DNA from: Actinospineispora eucalypti
Lineage (GTDB): Bacteria > Actinomycetota > Actinomycetes > Mycobacteriales > Pseudonocardiaceae
Length of the DNA stretch: 64,000 nucleotides
Reading direction: 5' to 3'
Assembly: GCA_014208095.1 (NCBI GenBank)
Contig: JACHMT010000005.1
Location: 744,001 to 808,000 of the forward strand
Each line of letters begins with the position of its first letter. Position 1 is the stretch's first letter. Below the pieces are notes generated by a model, which saw only the letters and a program-made list of their open reading frames with translations, did no database searches and was not told where the DNA came from. Both the position numbers and the translations under genes were made by a program. This document shows positions 15,886 through 23,968 of the stretch, one piece after another.

Positions 15886-16554
15886 CTACCAGAGTTTGCC
15901 CTCGATGAGGCGCTCGAACTGGGTCACCGCCGACTTGAGCTGGTCGGGGGTGCCGACGAAGCCGGCGTAGAGGCCCATGCCCCAGAGCATCGCCACCAGC
16001 ATCTCGGTGACCGCGCCGACGTCGCAGTCCGCCGGTACCTCGCCGTCGGCGATCGCGGTGCGCAGCGACTGTTCCACGAAGGCGCGCACGTCGGCGATCT
16101 GCCGCTGGGCCCGGCCCTCCAGCTCCGGGTGGCGCACCGCGTCGAGCAGCGAGGCGGCGATGAACCGGGCGTAGGAGCGGTCCAGCGCGTTCACCCGGAC
16201 CGCCGTCTCCAGGAAGGCGGAGAACCGGCCGGCCAGCGTGGTTGCCGACGCCGCCTCCTTTATCCCCGGGGTGGACACGCCGTCCCTGGTCGAGTCGAGC
16301 AGCGCGGCGTACAGCGACTCCTTGCCGCTGAAGTGGTAGTTGATCGCCGGCCGGGTCAGCCCGGCCCGTTCGGCGATCTTGGTCAGGCTGGTCCGCTCGT
16401 AGCCGACCTCGCTGAACTCCTGGCGGGCGGCCTGCAGGATGCGCTCCCGGGCATCCGGGCCGTCGGTGGCCAACGGCCGGCCGCGGCGCCGGGGGGTGGC
16501 CGGTCGCTTGGGCCGGGGGGAACGCGTCGTCACATCCCAAAAGCTATCGGACAT
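15886..16554 (-). CDS. TetR-family regulator
   Basis: 222-residue repressor. A basic N-terminal tail (about 25 residues) precedes the HTH: RERILQAARQEFSEVGYERTSLTKIAERAGLTRPAINYHFSGKESLY (about residues 35-82; the recognition helix is around TRPAINYHF). The ligand domain follows. It is divergent from the AveC-like gene, and the shared region holds a palindrome over a strong promoter (16583-16612), so it probably controls that two-gene operon and itself. Ligand unknown. Confidence 0.9.
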   Translation of the reverse strand: MSDSFWDVTTRSPRPKRPATPRRRGRPLATDGPDARERILQAARQEFSEVGYERTSLTKIAERAGLTRPAINYHFSGKESLYAALLDSTRDGVSTPGIKEAASATTLAGRFSAFLETAVRVNALDRSYARFIAASLLDAVRHPELEGRAQRQIADVRAFVEQSLRTAIADGEVPADCDVGAVTEMLVAMLWGMGLYAGFVGTPDQLKSAVTQFERLIEGKLW

Positions 16555-16582
16555 CGAACCGATTTGCCCCCGTCAACGAGTC

Positions 16583-16612
16583 TTGACACGACATTAAATT
16601 ACGCTACCGTAA
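16583..16612 (+). promoter_or_regulatory. sigma-70-type promoter with overlapping palindromic operator
   Basis: TTGACA (16583-16588) and TACCGT (16605-16610) are separated by 16 bases, an unusually clear vegetative promoter for this window. TTACGCTACCGTAA (16599-16612) is a near-perfect palindrome over the -10 and is a good candidate for the operator of the divergent TetR. It leads to the AveC-like gene after about 60 bases. Confidence 0.7.
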
Positions 16613-16677
16613 AAACATCGTTAGGTAACTGGCTCGAGCCCAGCACGCGGCCCCACCGTCGAGGAGGCGCACTCGAG

Positions 16678-17571
16678 ATGCCACCGCACATCCTGCCCAG
16701 TCCACCGCCGTTCGGCGCTACCCAGTTCGCCATCTGGTTCTTCTTCTTCTTCGCCGGCGCGGCGGCCGTCTTCATCGCTGTCCCGTGGTGCCTCTACGCC
16801 GGGTTCAAGAAACGGAACTGGATCCCGGCGCTGGCCGTGGCCAGCGGTTTTCTCACTTCGCTGTCCGAGCCGATGCTGGACCTGCTGGGCCACCTGCGGT
16901 GGGCGAACAACCTGCCGACCGCGTTCAGCAACTTCGGCATCGACATCCCGCTGCTCATCCCGCCGTGCTACGGCGCCTTCTTCGGGCTCGAGGCCTACTT
17001 CGTCTACTACCTGCTGAAGAAGGGCATCACGGTCACCCAGTGCTACATGGCGTTCGCCGTGGGCGGCCTGACCGACGCGATCATGGAGACCGTCGGGCTG
17101 AACCTGAACATCTACGAGTACTACGGCCTGCAGCCGTACACGCTGCTCAAGTTCCCGTACTGGTGGGGCTTCATCAACGGCGCGGCGATCTTCACCGTGG
17201 GCTTCCTGCACTGGTGGCTGGTGCCCAAGCTGAAGGGCCGCCAGATGGCGTGGATCCTGCTGTTCTCCCCGGCCGGCATGATGATGTGCTACTTCACCGC
17301 CGGGTGGCCGCACATCCTGTCCATCAACTCGAACCTGCCCGACTGGGCCAAGTGGATCTTTGCCACGATCACCATGGTCGCCTGCGTCGGCGTGGTCCGG
17401 TTCCTGGCCTCGTTCGCCGCGGTGCCCGAGCCGGTGCACAACTGGACGTTCCCCCGGATGTTCTACTACCGGGTGCTCACGCCCGGTGCCCGGGCCCGGC
17501 TGGACGCCAGGATGGCGGTGCGCCCGAGCGCCGAGCTCACGTCCACCCCGACGTCCACCCCGGTGAACTGA
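16678..17571 (+). CDS. AveC-like (spirocyclase family) membrane protein
   Basis: 297-residue membrane protein with about seven hydrophobic segments; the first lies near residues 16-40 after the PPHILPSPPPFGATQF start. Aromatic, conserved-looking loops such as EPMLDLLGHLRW, NIYEYYGLQPYTLLKFPYWW and CYFTAGWPHIL fit the AveC-like family, whose namesake acts in avermectin spiroketal formation; most members in mycobacteria and nocardiae have no known function. ATG at 16678 follows GAGGAGG. It is followed after four bases by an FAD oxidoreductase gene, so the two likely act on the same lipid or terpenoid substrate. The family call is from pattern memory. Confidence 0.7.
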   Translation: MPPHILPSPPPFGATQFAIWFFFFFAGAAAVFIAVPWCLYAGFKKRNWIPALAVASGFLTSLSEPMLDLLGHLRWANNLPTAFSNFGIDIPLLIPPCYGAFFGLEAYFVYYLLKKGITVTQCYMAFAVGGLTDAIMETVGLNLNIYEYYGLQPYTLLKFPYWWGFINGAAIFTVGFLHWWLVPKLKGRQMAWILLFSPAGMMMCYFTAGWPHILSINSNLPDWAKWIFATITMVACVGVVRFLASFAAVPEPVHNWTFPRMFYYRVLTPGARARLDARMAVRPSAELTSTPTSTPVN

Positions 17572-17575
17572 CCCG

Positions 17576-19225
17576 ATGGACCGCTCCATGCGGGAAGCCG
17601 ACGTCGTGGTGGCCGGGGCCGGGCACAACGGGCTGGTCGCGGCCGCCTACCTGGCCAAAGCCGGGCTGGACGTGCTCGTGGTGGAGGCGCACACCACCCC
17701 GGGCGGGATGACCTGCACCAACCCGATGGCGCCCGAGGCGCCGGCGTACCGGATCAACGAGGCCTCCCTGCAGGCCTCGTTGTTCCGCACCACCACCATC
17801 GACAAGGACCTCGGGCTGAGCCGCCGCTACGGGCTGCGCCAGCGGGTGATCGACCCGGCGCACGTGCAGCTCAACTACGACGGCTCCTCGCTGGCGCTGT
17901 GGCGGGACCCCCGGCGCACCGCCGAGGAGCTGAAGCACTTCTCGCCCAAGGACGCCGGTGCGCTGCTGGACCTGTACCGGGTGATCGACGCGGCGGTGGC
18001 CGTCGGGCTGCCGCTGATGCAGACCAACCCGACCCGGCCGGCGCTGTCCGCCGTGCTCAAGACGGTGGGGGCGATGGTGCGCGGGCGGCGGGAGCTGGCG
18101 GCGGTCGGCCGGTGGGCCGCCGCCTCGCACGCCGAGGCGCTGGAGGAGTACTTCGAACACGACGTGATCCGGGCCGCGCTGGTGATCGGTCTGCCGTTCA
18201 TGCCGTTCAACGCCGACCTGGGTGGCTGGGCGCTGATCTACCTGGGCGTGCTGTCCAAGTACGGCGTGGCCATGTTCGAGGGTGGCACCGGCGCCTTCCC
18301 GGCGGCGCTCATCCAATGCCTCACCGAGCACGGTGGCCGGGTGCGCACCGGTGCGCCGGTGGAGGAACTGGTCGTCACCGACGGCCGGGTCACCGGGGTT
18401 CGGGTCAAGGGCGGTGAGGAGATCACCGCGCGGCGGGGCGTGCTCACCGCGTTCAGCCCGGCCACCGTGTTGACCCGGCTGCTCCCGCGCGGGGTGCTCG
18501 CGCCCAAGTTGCAGAACCGGGTGGACCACATCCCGACCAAGGGCCGGGGGATCAGCGACTACAAGCTGAACGTGGCGCTGTCCGGCCGCATCTCCATGGC
18601 CCGGCACGAGAAGTGGCGCGGCGACGGGCTGGACCTGAAGGTGCCGTGCAACTCCTACCACGACTACCGGCAGACCCTGGCCGCCGCGCGCGACTGTGCC
18701 CGGGGCGACGTGCCCGAGCACATCCCGGGGCTGGCCATCGTGCCGACCGCCTTCGACCCTTCGATGGCGCCGGACGGCTGCGACATGTTCTGGTTCTGGA
18801 CCGGGCTGACCCCGGCCGACCCCCGGGACGGCTGGGACCGGGCGCGCAAACAGATCACCGAGACGGTGATCCGGGACAGCGAGCACTACTACCAGGGCAT
18901 CGAGTCGCTGGAGATCGCCCGCCGGCCGTTGGCCCAGCCGGACATCGCCGAGCGGTTCTTCGCCATCGACGGCAGCGTGTACCACGTGGACCCGATCATC
19001 ACCCGGTTCGGCCCGCGCCGGCCGGCCCCCGGGTTCGCCGGCTACCGAACGCCGGTGCCCGGGCTGTTCCTGTCCGGTTCGGGGACGCACCCGATCGCCG
19101 GGATCAACGGCCTGCCCGGTCAGCTGGCCGCGCGGACGATGATCAAGCATCTCCGCCGGGAGGATCGGGACGGCCGGGCGAAGGCACTATTTGCGGAGAC
19201 AAAGGCGCGCGTCGGAAATGGTTGA
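17576..19225 (+). CDS. phytoene-desaturase-type FAD-dependent oxidoreductase
   Basis: 549-residue flavoprotein. The FAD-binding motif VVVAGAGHNGLVAAAYLAKAG is near residues 10-30 (dinucleotide GxGxxG), followed by GGMTCTN; the C-terminal FAD motif is LFLSGSGTHPIAGINGLPG near 505. It belongs to the phytoene desaturase/PYROXD2-like group, which oxidises hydrophobic substrates. Start ATG at 17576 lies four bases after the AveC-like stop; ATG at 17588 is an alternative. A strong hairpin terminator follows at 19247. Substrate unknown. Confidence 0.82.
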   Translation: MDRSMREADVVVAGAGHNGLVAAAYLAKAGLDVLVVEAHTTPGGMTCTNPMAPEAPAYRINEASLQASLFRTTTIDKDLGLSRRYGLRQRVIDPAHVQLNYDGSSLALWRDPRRTAEELKHFSPKDAGALLDLYRVIDAAVAVGLPLMQTNPTRPALSAVLKTVGAMVRGRRELAAVGRWAAASHAEALEEYFEHDVIRAALVIGLPFMPFNADLGGWALIYLGVLSKYGVAMFEGGTGAFPAALIQCLTEHGGRVRTGAPVEELVVTDGRVTGVRVKGGEEITARRGVLTAFSPATVLTRLLPRGVLAPKLQNRVDHIPTKGRGISDYKLNVALSGRISMARHEKWRGDGLDLKVPCNSYHDYRQTLAAARDCARGDVPEHIPGLAIVPTAFDPSMAPDGCDMFWFWTGLTPADPRDGWDRARKQITETVIRDSEHYYQGIESLEIARRPLAQPDIAERFFAIDGSVYHVDPIITRFGPRRPAPGFAGYRTPVPGLFLSGSGTHPIAGINGLPGQLAARTMIKHLRREDRDGRAKALFAETKARVGNG

Positions 19226-19246
19226 ACGTCGTAGCTGAATACGTCG

Positions 19247-19280
19247 ACAGGCCCGGGTTCGAAGGAGAACCCGGGCCTGT
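19247..19280. terminator. bidirectional hairpin terminator
   Basis: Perfect 14-bp arms ACAGGCCCGGGTTC (19247-19260) and GAACCCGGGCCTGT (19267-19280) with a six-base loop; a T-rich stretch follows on the plus strand (19285-19292). It lies between the convergent FAD oxidoreductase gene and the small secreted protein gene and can serve both. Confidence 0.88.
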
Positions 19281-19303
19281 CCAGTTTATTTTCGTGCGCT
19301 GCT

Positions 19304-19639
19304 TCAGCGGTGCCAGCGGCACTGGCGCTGGCCGGCATTGAAGCCCCGGTCGTAGCCATCCGCGTAACCGCGGTCGCGGTCGCTGCGGCGCTGCGAGTAG
19401 CCCCGGTGGCCACAGGAGTTCCGGCCGTCGCGGAACCCGTCGCGGTAGCCCTCGCGGAAGCCCTGCCGGTAGTCGCGGCCGGTCAGGACGCTGCCGGCGG
19501 CCGAGCTGGACTCGCCCGCCACCGCCGACGCCGGCTGCGTGGGGGTCGCGGCGTACGCGGCCGGCGCGGCGGCCACCATGGCCGCGAGGATGCCGGCGGA
19601 CAGCGTCGCGGTTGCGCCGATTGTTCCGAATTTCCGCAT
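19304..19639 (-). CDS. small secreted protein with Tyr/Gly/Arg repeats
   Basis: 111-residue protein starting MRKFGTIG. A signal peptide of about 30 residues ends at AAPAAYA, then a Ser/Ala-rich linker, then repeats of the form YRQGFREGYRDGFRDG and YADGYDRGFNAG, with one Cys in each half (SCGH and QCRW). The GGAGGGG ribosome site supports the ATG at 19639. Base composition is less GC-rich than the neighbours. No family recognised; the four-residue Gly spacing with Tyr/Phe and Arg/Asp suggests an extracellular, sticky or wall-bound protein. GATAAT on the minus strand (19687 to 19682) may be its -10. Confidence 0.7.
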   Translation of the reverse strand: MRKFGTIGATATLSAGILAAMVAAAPAAYAATPTQPASAVAGESSSAAGSVLTGRDYRQGFREGYRDGFRDGRNSCGHRGYSQRRSDRDRGYADGYDRGFNAGQRQCRWHR

Positions 19640-19835
19640 TTCTGAATCCCCTCCGATGAGTTCCGGTGCGTTGCGGCAGACATTATCGGCGGGCGCGGGC
19701 CGGACAAAGTTATTAATGCAGGGATTCTTCAGTAACGAAATCGCCGGATCTGGCGATACAGACCCGGTTGTGGGTTCGGCGGGAATTGAGTGCCCGAGCC
19801 GGGGACGCTCCGGCCGGCGCTCCACCGCGCGGCGT

Positions 19836-19841
19836 TACCCT
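19836..19841 (+). promoter_or_regulatory. putative -10 hexamer of hisD (leaderless layout)
   Basis: TACCCT, then seven bases, then ATG at 19849. The spacing is identical to that before hisH, hisA and hisF. Confidence 0.5.
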
Positions 19842-19848
19842 GAATACC

Positions 19849-21180
19849 ATGCTGACCCGCACCGATCTGCGTCCCGGGCTGCCCCCGACGGCGGCCGCGC
19901 TGCGCGCGCTGTTGCCCCGGGCCGAGGTGGACGTGGACGCCGTGCTGGACCGCGTGCGCCCGATCGTCGCGGACGTGGCCGACCGGGGTGTCGAGGCGGT
20001 GCTGGAGCTGGCCGAGCGGTTCGACAAGGTGCGCCCGGCCAGCGTGCGGGTCCCGGCCGCCGAGCTGACCCGGGCGTTGGACGAGCTGGACCCGTCGGTG
20101 CGCGAGGCGCTGTGGGTGGTGATCGACCGGACCCGGCTGGTGCATGCGGACCAGCGCCGCGAGGACGTGGTCACCAAGGTCGCCGACGGCGGCACGGTGA
20201 CCGAGCGGTTCGTGCCGGTGCGCCGGGTCGGGTTGTACGCCCCCGGTGGGCTGGCGGTGTATCCGTCCACGGTGGTGATGAACGTGGTGCCGGCGCAGGC
20301 GGCCGGGGTGGAGTCGCTGGTGGTGGCTTCCCCGCCGCAGTCCGAGCACGGCGGGTTGCCGCATCCGACGATCCTGGCCGCCGCGGCGATGCTGGGCGTG
20401 GACGAGGTCTGGGCGGTCGGCGGGGCGCAGGCGGTGGCGCTTCTGGCCTACGGCGGCACGGACACCGACGGTGCCGAGTTGGAGCCGGTGGACGTGGTGA
20501 CCGGGCCGGGCAACATCTACACCACGGCGGCGAAGCGGTTGCTGCGTGGGTTGATCGGGATCGATGCCGAGGCGGGCCCGACCGAGATCGCCATCCTGGC
20601 CGACCGCGGCGCGGACCCGGTGCACGTGGCGGCCGACCTGATCAGCCAGGCCGAGCACGACCCGCAGGCGGCTTCGGTGCTGGTGACCGACTCGGTGGAG
20701 TTGGCCGACGAGGTGGACGCCGAGCTGGAGCGCCAGGTGGCCACCACCAAGCACACCGAGCGGATCCGCACCGCGCTGACCGGCCGCCAGTCGGGCACCG
20801 TGCTGGTTGCCCGGTTGGAGGAGGGCATCGAGGTGGTGGACGCGTACGCGGCCGAGCACCTGGAGATCCAGACCGAGGACGCGCCGGTGGTGGCGCGGCG
20901 GGTGCGCAACGCCGGGGCGATCTTCGTCGGGCCGTATGCGCCGGTTTCGTTGGGTGACTACTGCGCCGGGTCGAACCACGTGTTGCCGACCGGGGGCTGT
21001 GCCCGGCACTCCGGCGGCCTGAGCGTGCAGACGTTCCTGCGGGGCATCCACCTGGTGGAGTACACCGAGGAGGCTTTGCGGGCGGTGGCCGACCAGGTGG
21101 TCACGCTGGCGGCGGCCGAGGACCTGCCGGCGCACGGCCAGGCGGTCAGCGCCCGGTTCGGCACGAGGGTGGACGCGTGA
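19849..21180 (+). CDS. hisD: histidinol dehydrogenase
   Basis: NAD-dependent zinc enzyme for the last two oxidation steps to L-histidine. Motifs: GLYAPGGLAVYPSTVVMN, VTGPGNIYTTAAKR, DAEAGPTEIAILAD, and the C-terminal HSGGLSVQTFLR. Length 443 residues, normal. The ATG at 19849 is chosen over upstream frames because it follows TACCCT by seven bases and opens the usual MLTRTDLR start. First of hisD-hisC-hisB, joined by four-base overlaps. Confidence 0.96.
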   Translation: MLTRTDLRPGLPPTAAALRALLPRAEVDVDAVLDRVRPIVADVADRGVEAVLELAERFDKVRPASVRVPAAELTRALDELDPSVREALWVVIDRTRLVHADQRREDVVTKVADGGTVTERFVPVRRVGLYAPGGLAVYPSTVVMNVVPAQAAGVESLVVASPPQSEHGGLPHPTILAAAAMLGVDEVWAVGGAQAVALLAYGGTDTDGAELEPVDVVTGPGNIYTTAAKRLLRGLIGIDAEAGPTEIAILADRGADPVHVAADLISQAEHDPQAASVLVTDSVELADEVDAELERQVATTKHTERIRTALTGRQSGTVLVARLEEGIEVVDAYAAEHLEIQTEDAPVVARRVRNAGAIFVGPYAPVSLGDYCAGSNHVLPTGGCARHSGGLSVQTFLRGIHLVEYTEEALRAVADQVVTLAAAEDLPAHGQAVSARFGTRVDA

Positions 21181-22286
21181 CCCTGGGTAGCGAGGTCGGC
21201 CTGGACGCGCTTCCGCTGCGCGACGACCTGCGCGGGCGCAGCCCGTACGGGGCGCCGCAGCTGGACGTGCCGGTCCGGCTGAACACCAACGAGAACCCCT
21301 ATCCGCCGCCCCCGGAGCTGGTCGCGGACGTGGCGGCCGCCGCCGGCGAGGTGGCCACCGAGCTGCACCGCTACCCGGACCGCGACGCGCTGGCGCTGCG
21401 CGCCGACCTCGCCGAGTACCTGTCCGGGGCCACCGGGGTGCCGCTGACCGGCGCGAACCTGTGGGCGGCCAACGGCAGCAACGAGATCCTGCAGCAGATC
21501 ATGCAGGCCTTCGGCGGGCCGGGCCGGCTGGCGGTGGGTTTCGAGCCGTCCTACTCGATGCACCCGATCATCGCCTCGGGCACCCGCACCGAATGGCTGC
21601 CCGCGCCGCGCCGCGCCGACTTCACCCTGGACGCGCCGGCCGCCGCCGCGCTGCTGCGCGAGAAGGCGCCGGCACTGGCCCTGGTGACCAGCCCGAACAA
21701 CCCGACCGGCGGGTCCATCGAGCCGGACGACCTCGCGCTTCTGATCGACGCGGCGCCCGGCATGATCGTCATCGACGAGGCCTACGTCGAGTTCTCCGAC
21801 CGGCCGAGCGCCGTGGGCCTGCTGGCCGAGTACCCGGCGAAGCTGATCGTCTGCCGGACCATGAGCAAGGCGTTCGCGTTCGCCGGCGGCCGGCTGGGCT
21901 ACCTGGCGGCGGCGCCGGCGGTGATCGACGCGCTGCAGCTGGTCCGGCTGCCGTACCACCTGTCCGTGCTCACCCAGGCCGCCGCCCGGGCCGCGCTTCG
22001 CCACGCCGAGGCGACCCTGCGCTCGGTGGCGCTGCTGCGCGCGGAGCGCGGCCGGGTGTGCGCCGCGCTGGGCTCGCTCGGCTACCGGGTGGTGCCCAGC
22101 GACTCCAACTTCGTGCTGTTCGGCGGCTTTGCCGACGGACGCGACGCGCCCACGGTCTGGCGGGAGTTCCTGGACCGGGGCGTGCTGATCCGGGACGTGG
22201 GCATCGCCGGGCACCTGCGGGTGACCATCGGCACGCCCGAGGAGAACGACGCCTTCTTACAGGCGGCCAAGGAGGCAATGCAGTGA
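21177..22286 (+). CDS. hisC: histidinol-phosphate aminotransferase
   Basis: PLP aminotransferase, 369 residues. Class I/II motifs: NENPYPPPPEL, SPNNPTGG near residue 178, VIDEAYVEF near 200 and the PLP lysine in MSKAFAFAGGRLGY near 230. GTG at 21177 overlaps the hisD stop by four bases (GTGA). Cytosolic; converts imidazole acetol phosphate to histidinol phosphate. Confidence 0.95.
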   Translation: MTLGSEVGLDALPLRDDLRGRSPYGAPQLDVPVRLNTNENPYPPPPELVADVAAAAGEVATELHRYPDRDALALRADLAEYLSGATGVPLTGANLWAANGSNEILQQIMQAFGGPGRLAVGFEPSYSMHPIIASGTRTEWLPAPRRADFTLDAPAAAALLREKAPALALVTSPNNPTGGSIEPDDLALLIDAAPGMIVIDEAYVEFSDRPSAVGLLAEYPAKLIVCRTMSKAFAFAGGRLGYLAAAPAVIDALQLVRLPYHLSVLTQAAARAALRHAEATLRSVALLRAERGRVCAALGSLGYRVVPSDSNFVLFGGFADGRDAPTVWREFLDRGVLIRDVGIAGHLRVTIGTPEENDAFLQAAKEAMQ

Positions 22287-22882
22287 GCCGCACGGGTCGG
22301 GTGGAGCGCATCACCAAGGAGTCCTCGGTGCTGGTCGAGGTGAACCTGGACGGCACCGGGCGCACCGAGATCGCCACCGGCGTCCCGTTCTACGACCACA
22401 TGCTCACCGCGCTGGGCAAGCACGGCGCGTTGGACCTGGTCGTCCGGGCCACCGGCGACCTCGAGGTGGACGCCCACCACACGGTGGAGGACGTGTCCAT
22501 CGTGCTGGGCCAGGCGCTGCGCGAGGCGCTCGGTGACAAGTCCGGCATCCGCCGGTTCGGCGACGCCTGGATCCCGATGGACGAGGCGCTGGCACAGGCC
22601 GTGGTCGACGTTTCCGGCCGGCCGTACTGCGTGCACTCGGGCGAGCCGGAGTCGATGGCCGGGTTCGTGGTCGGCGGCCACTACCCGACGGTCCTCAACC
22701 GGCACGTCTTCGAGTCGATCGCGTTCCACGCCGAGATCGCCCTGCACGTGCGGGTGATCGGCGGCCGCGACCCCCACCACATCACCGAAGCCGAGTTCAA
22801 GGCCGTAGCCCGCGCCCTCCGCGCCGCCGTAGCGGCCGACGACCGCATCACCGGCATCCCCTCCACCAAGGGCGTCCTCTAG
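22283..22882 (+). CDS. hisB: imidazoleglycerol-phosphate dehydratase
   Basis: 199 residues, the normal size for the stand-alone enzyme without a phosphatase domain. Metal-binding motifs: DHMLTALGKHG, DAHHTVEDV, HVFESIAFHA and the second HHITEAEFK. GTG at 22283 overlaps the hisC stop by four bases. The following genes break the usual hisB-hisH contact: a TetR gene and a toxin-antitoxin pair lie between. Confidence 0.96.
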   Translation: MSRTGRVERITKESSVLVEVNLDGTGRTEIATGVPFYDHMLTALGKHGALDLVVRATGDLEVDAHHTVEDVSIVLGQALREALGDKSGIRRFGDAWIPMDEALAQAVVDVSGRPYCVHSGEPESMAGFVVGGHYPTVLNRHVFESIAFHAEIALHVRVIGGRDPHHITEAEFKAVARALRAAVAADDRITGIPSTKGVL

Positions 22883-22896
22883 TCCGGCCCGACTCA

Positions 22897-22902
22897 TATG
22901 CT
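22897..22902 (+). promoter_or_regulatory. putative -10 hexamer of the TetR gene
   Basis: TATGCT, six bases, then ATG at 22909. It gives this regulator a promoter of its own after hisB. Confidence 0.45.
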
Positions 22903-22908
22903 CACCGG

Positions 22909-23481
22909 ATGCAGCGGGCACATACCGGGCGGAGGCGGAACGAGGCCACGCGGCGGGCGATTCTCGCGGCCGCCGAGCGGCTGCTGGCCACGGGGGCGCC
23001 GGTTCCGCTGACCTTGCCGGCGATTGCGGCCGAGGCCGGTGTGGGGCGGCAGACGGTGTATCGCTGGTGGTCCTCGCCGGGCGAGGTCCTGTTGGAGGCG
23101 CTGGCCGACTACGCGGCCGAGCAGGTGCCGGTGCCGGACACGGTAGACCCCCGCGCGGACCTCACCACCTTCTTGACCGGCACCTTTGCCAGCGTCACCG
23201 GGCCGAGGAACGCCTCCGCCCTGCGCGGCCTGGCCCGGCAGGCGGCCGTCGACGAGCGGGCCGCCGAGCTGCTGCGCCGCTTCACCGCGAGTCGCCGGGC
23301 CGCGCTGCGCGAGCTGCTGGAGCGCCACCGCGCCCACCTGGCCGGCGGCGCCGACCTCGACCTGCTGGTCGACCAGGTGTACGGCCTGCTCTGGTACCGC
23401 CTGCTGCTCGACCACGCCCCGCTCGACGACCGCGCCGCCGCCCTCGTTGCGGACGGCCTGCTCGGATCCCGGGACGCCTGA
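22909..23481 (+). CDS. TetR-family regulator
   Basis: 190-residue repressor with an N-terminal HTH (RRAILAAAERLL through GVGRQTVYRWWSSPGEV, about residues 14-60) and a C-terminal ligand domain of the type with a LLDQVYGLLWYRLL helix. Leaderless start at ATG 22909 from TATGCT. It sits between hisB and a toxin-antitoxin pair. Target unknown; no clear palindrome was seen directly over its own promoter. Confidence 0.88.
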   Translation: MQRAHTGRRRNEATRRAILAAAERLLATGAPVPLTLPAIAAEAGVGRQTVYRWWSSPGEVLLEALADYAAEQVPVPDTVDPRADLTTFLTGTFASVTGPRNASALRGLARQAAVDERAAELLRRFTASRRAALRELLERHRAHLAGGADLDLLVDQVYGLLWYRLLLDHAPLDDRAAALVADGLLGSRDA

Positions 23482-23504
23482 TCTAGCCAATCAAACTACC
23501 GGCT

Positions 23505-23517
23505 ACTACAGTGTAGT
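23505..23517. promoter_or_regulatory. 13-bp palindromic operator of the toxin-antitoxin pair
   Basis: ACTACAGTGTAGT is a perfect inverted repeat around a central G. It overlaps TACAGT (23507-23512), which lies six bases before the ATG at 23519. This fits autorepression by the ribbon-helix-helix antitoxin. Confidence 0.6.
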
Positions 23518-23518
23518 C

Positions 23519-23968
23519 ATGACACCTAGGTCTGTCCGGTTCGACGGCGATGTGCTGCGCCGCCTGGACCGCTACGTGCGGTCCACCCCGGGCGCCTCGA
23601 CATCCTCGGTGGCCAACCAGTTCGTGGACGAGGCGCTTCGCGCCGAGGAGCACCCGGGCATCACCTTCCGCTCGGGACCGACCGGGCGCCGGGCGGCACT
23701 GGTCGGCGGGCCGGACGTGTGGGAGGTCATCGACACCCTGCTGACGTTGCGCGAGGACGACCCGTCGCTGGCCGAGGACGCGCTGGTCACCGAGACCGCC
23801 CGGACGACCGCGCTGGTCGGGTGGCGGGTGCGGGTGGCGGTGCGCTACTACGCGGCGTTCCCGGCGGAGATCGACGACCGGATCGCGGCGCACCGGGAGA
23901 AGGCCGACGAGGCGGAGGCCGCCTGGTTGGCCGAGCGCGCGCTGCTCCGTGGTGACCAGGCCTCATGA
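23519..23968 (+). CDS. antitoxin-like protein (ribbon-helix-helix plus DUF433-like region)
   Basis: 149 residues. The N-terminal 45 residues (SVRFDGDVLRRLDRYVRS, then SSVANQFVDEALR) look like a ribbon-helix-helix DNA-binding fold. The remainder (GRRAALVGGPDVWEVIDTLL, ALVGWRVRVAVRYYAAFP) resembles the DUF433 antitoxin domain, ending in a charged helix. It is followed, with a four-base overlap, by a DUF5615 PIN-like gene; DUF433/DUF5615 pairs are a known toxin-antitoxin arrangement. A palindrome over its promoter fits self-repression. Confidence 0.7.
   Translation: MTPRSVRFDGDVLRRLDRYVRSTPGASTSSVANQFVDEALRAEEHPGITFRSGPTGRRAALVGGPDVWEVIDTLLTLREDDPSLAEDALVTETARTTALVGWRVRVAVRYYAAFPAEIDDRIAAHREKADEAEAAWLAERALLRGDQAS

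Noticed and set aside
15805..16677. Upstream in-frame extension of the AveC-like protein
   Set aside because: It lies antisense to the TetR gene and across its promoter; the ATG at 16678 has a ribosome site and family-like N-terminus.
19247..19280. GGGTTCGAAGG looks like a tRNA T-arm
   Set aside because: There is no acceptor, D-arm or anticodon arm around it; it is the stem and loop of a terminator hairpin.
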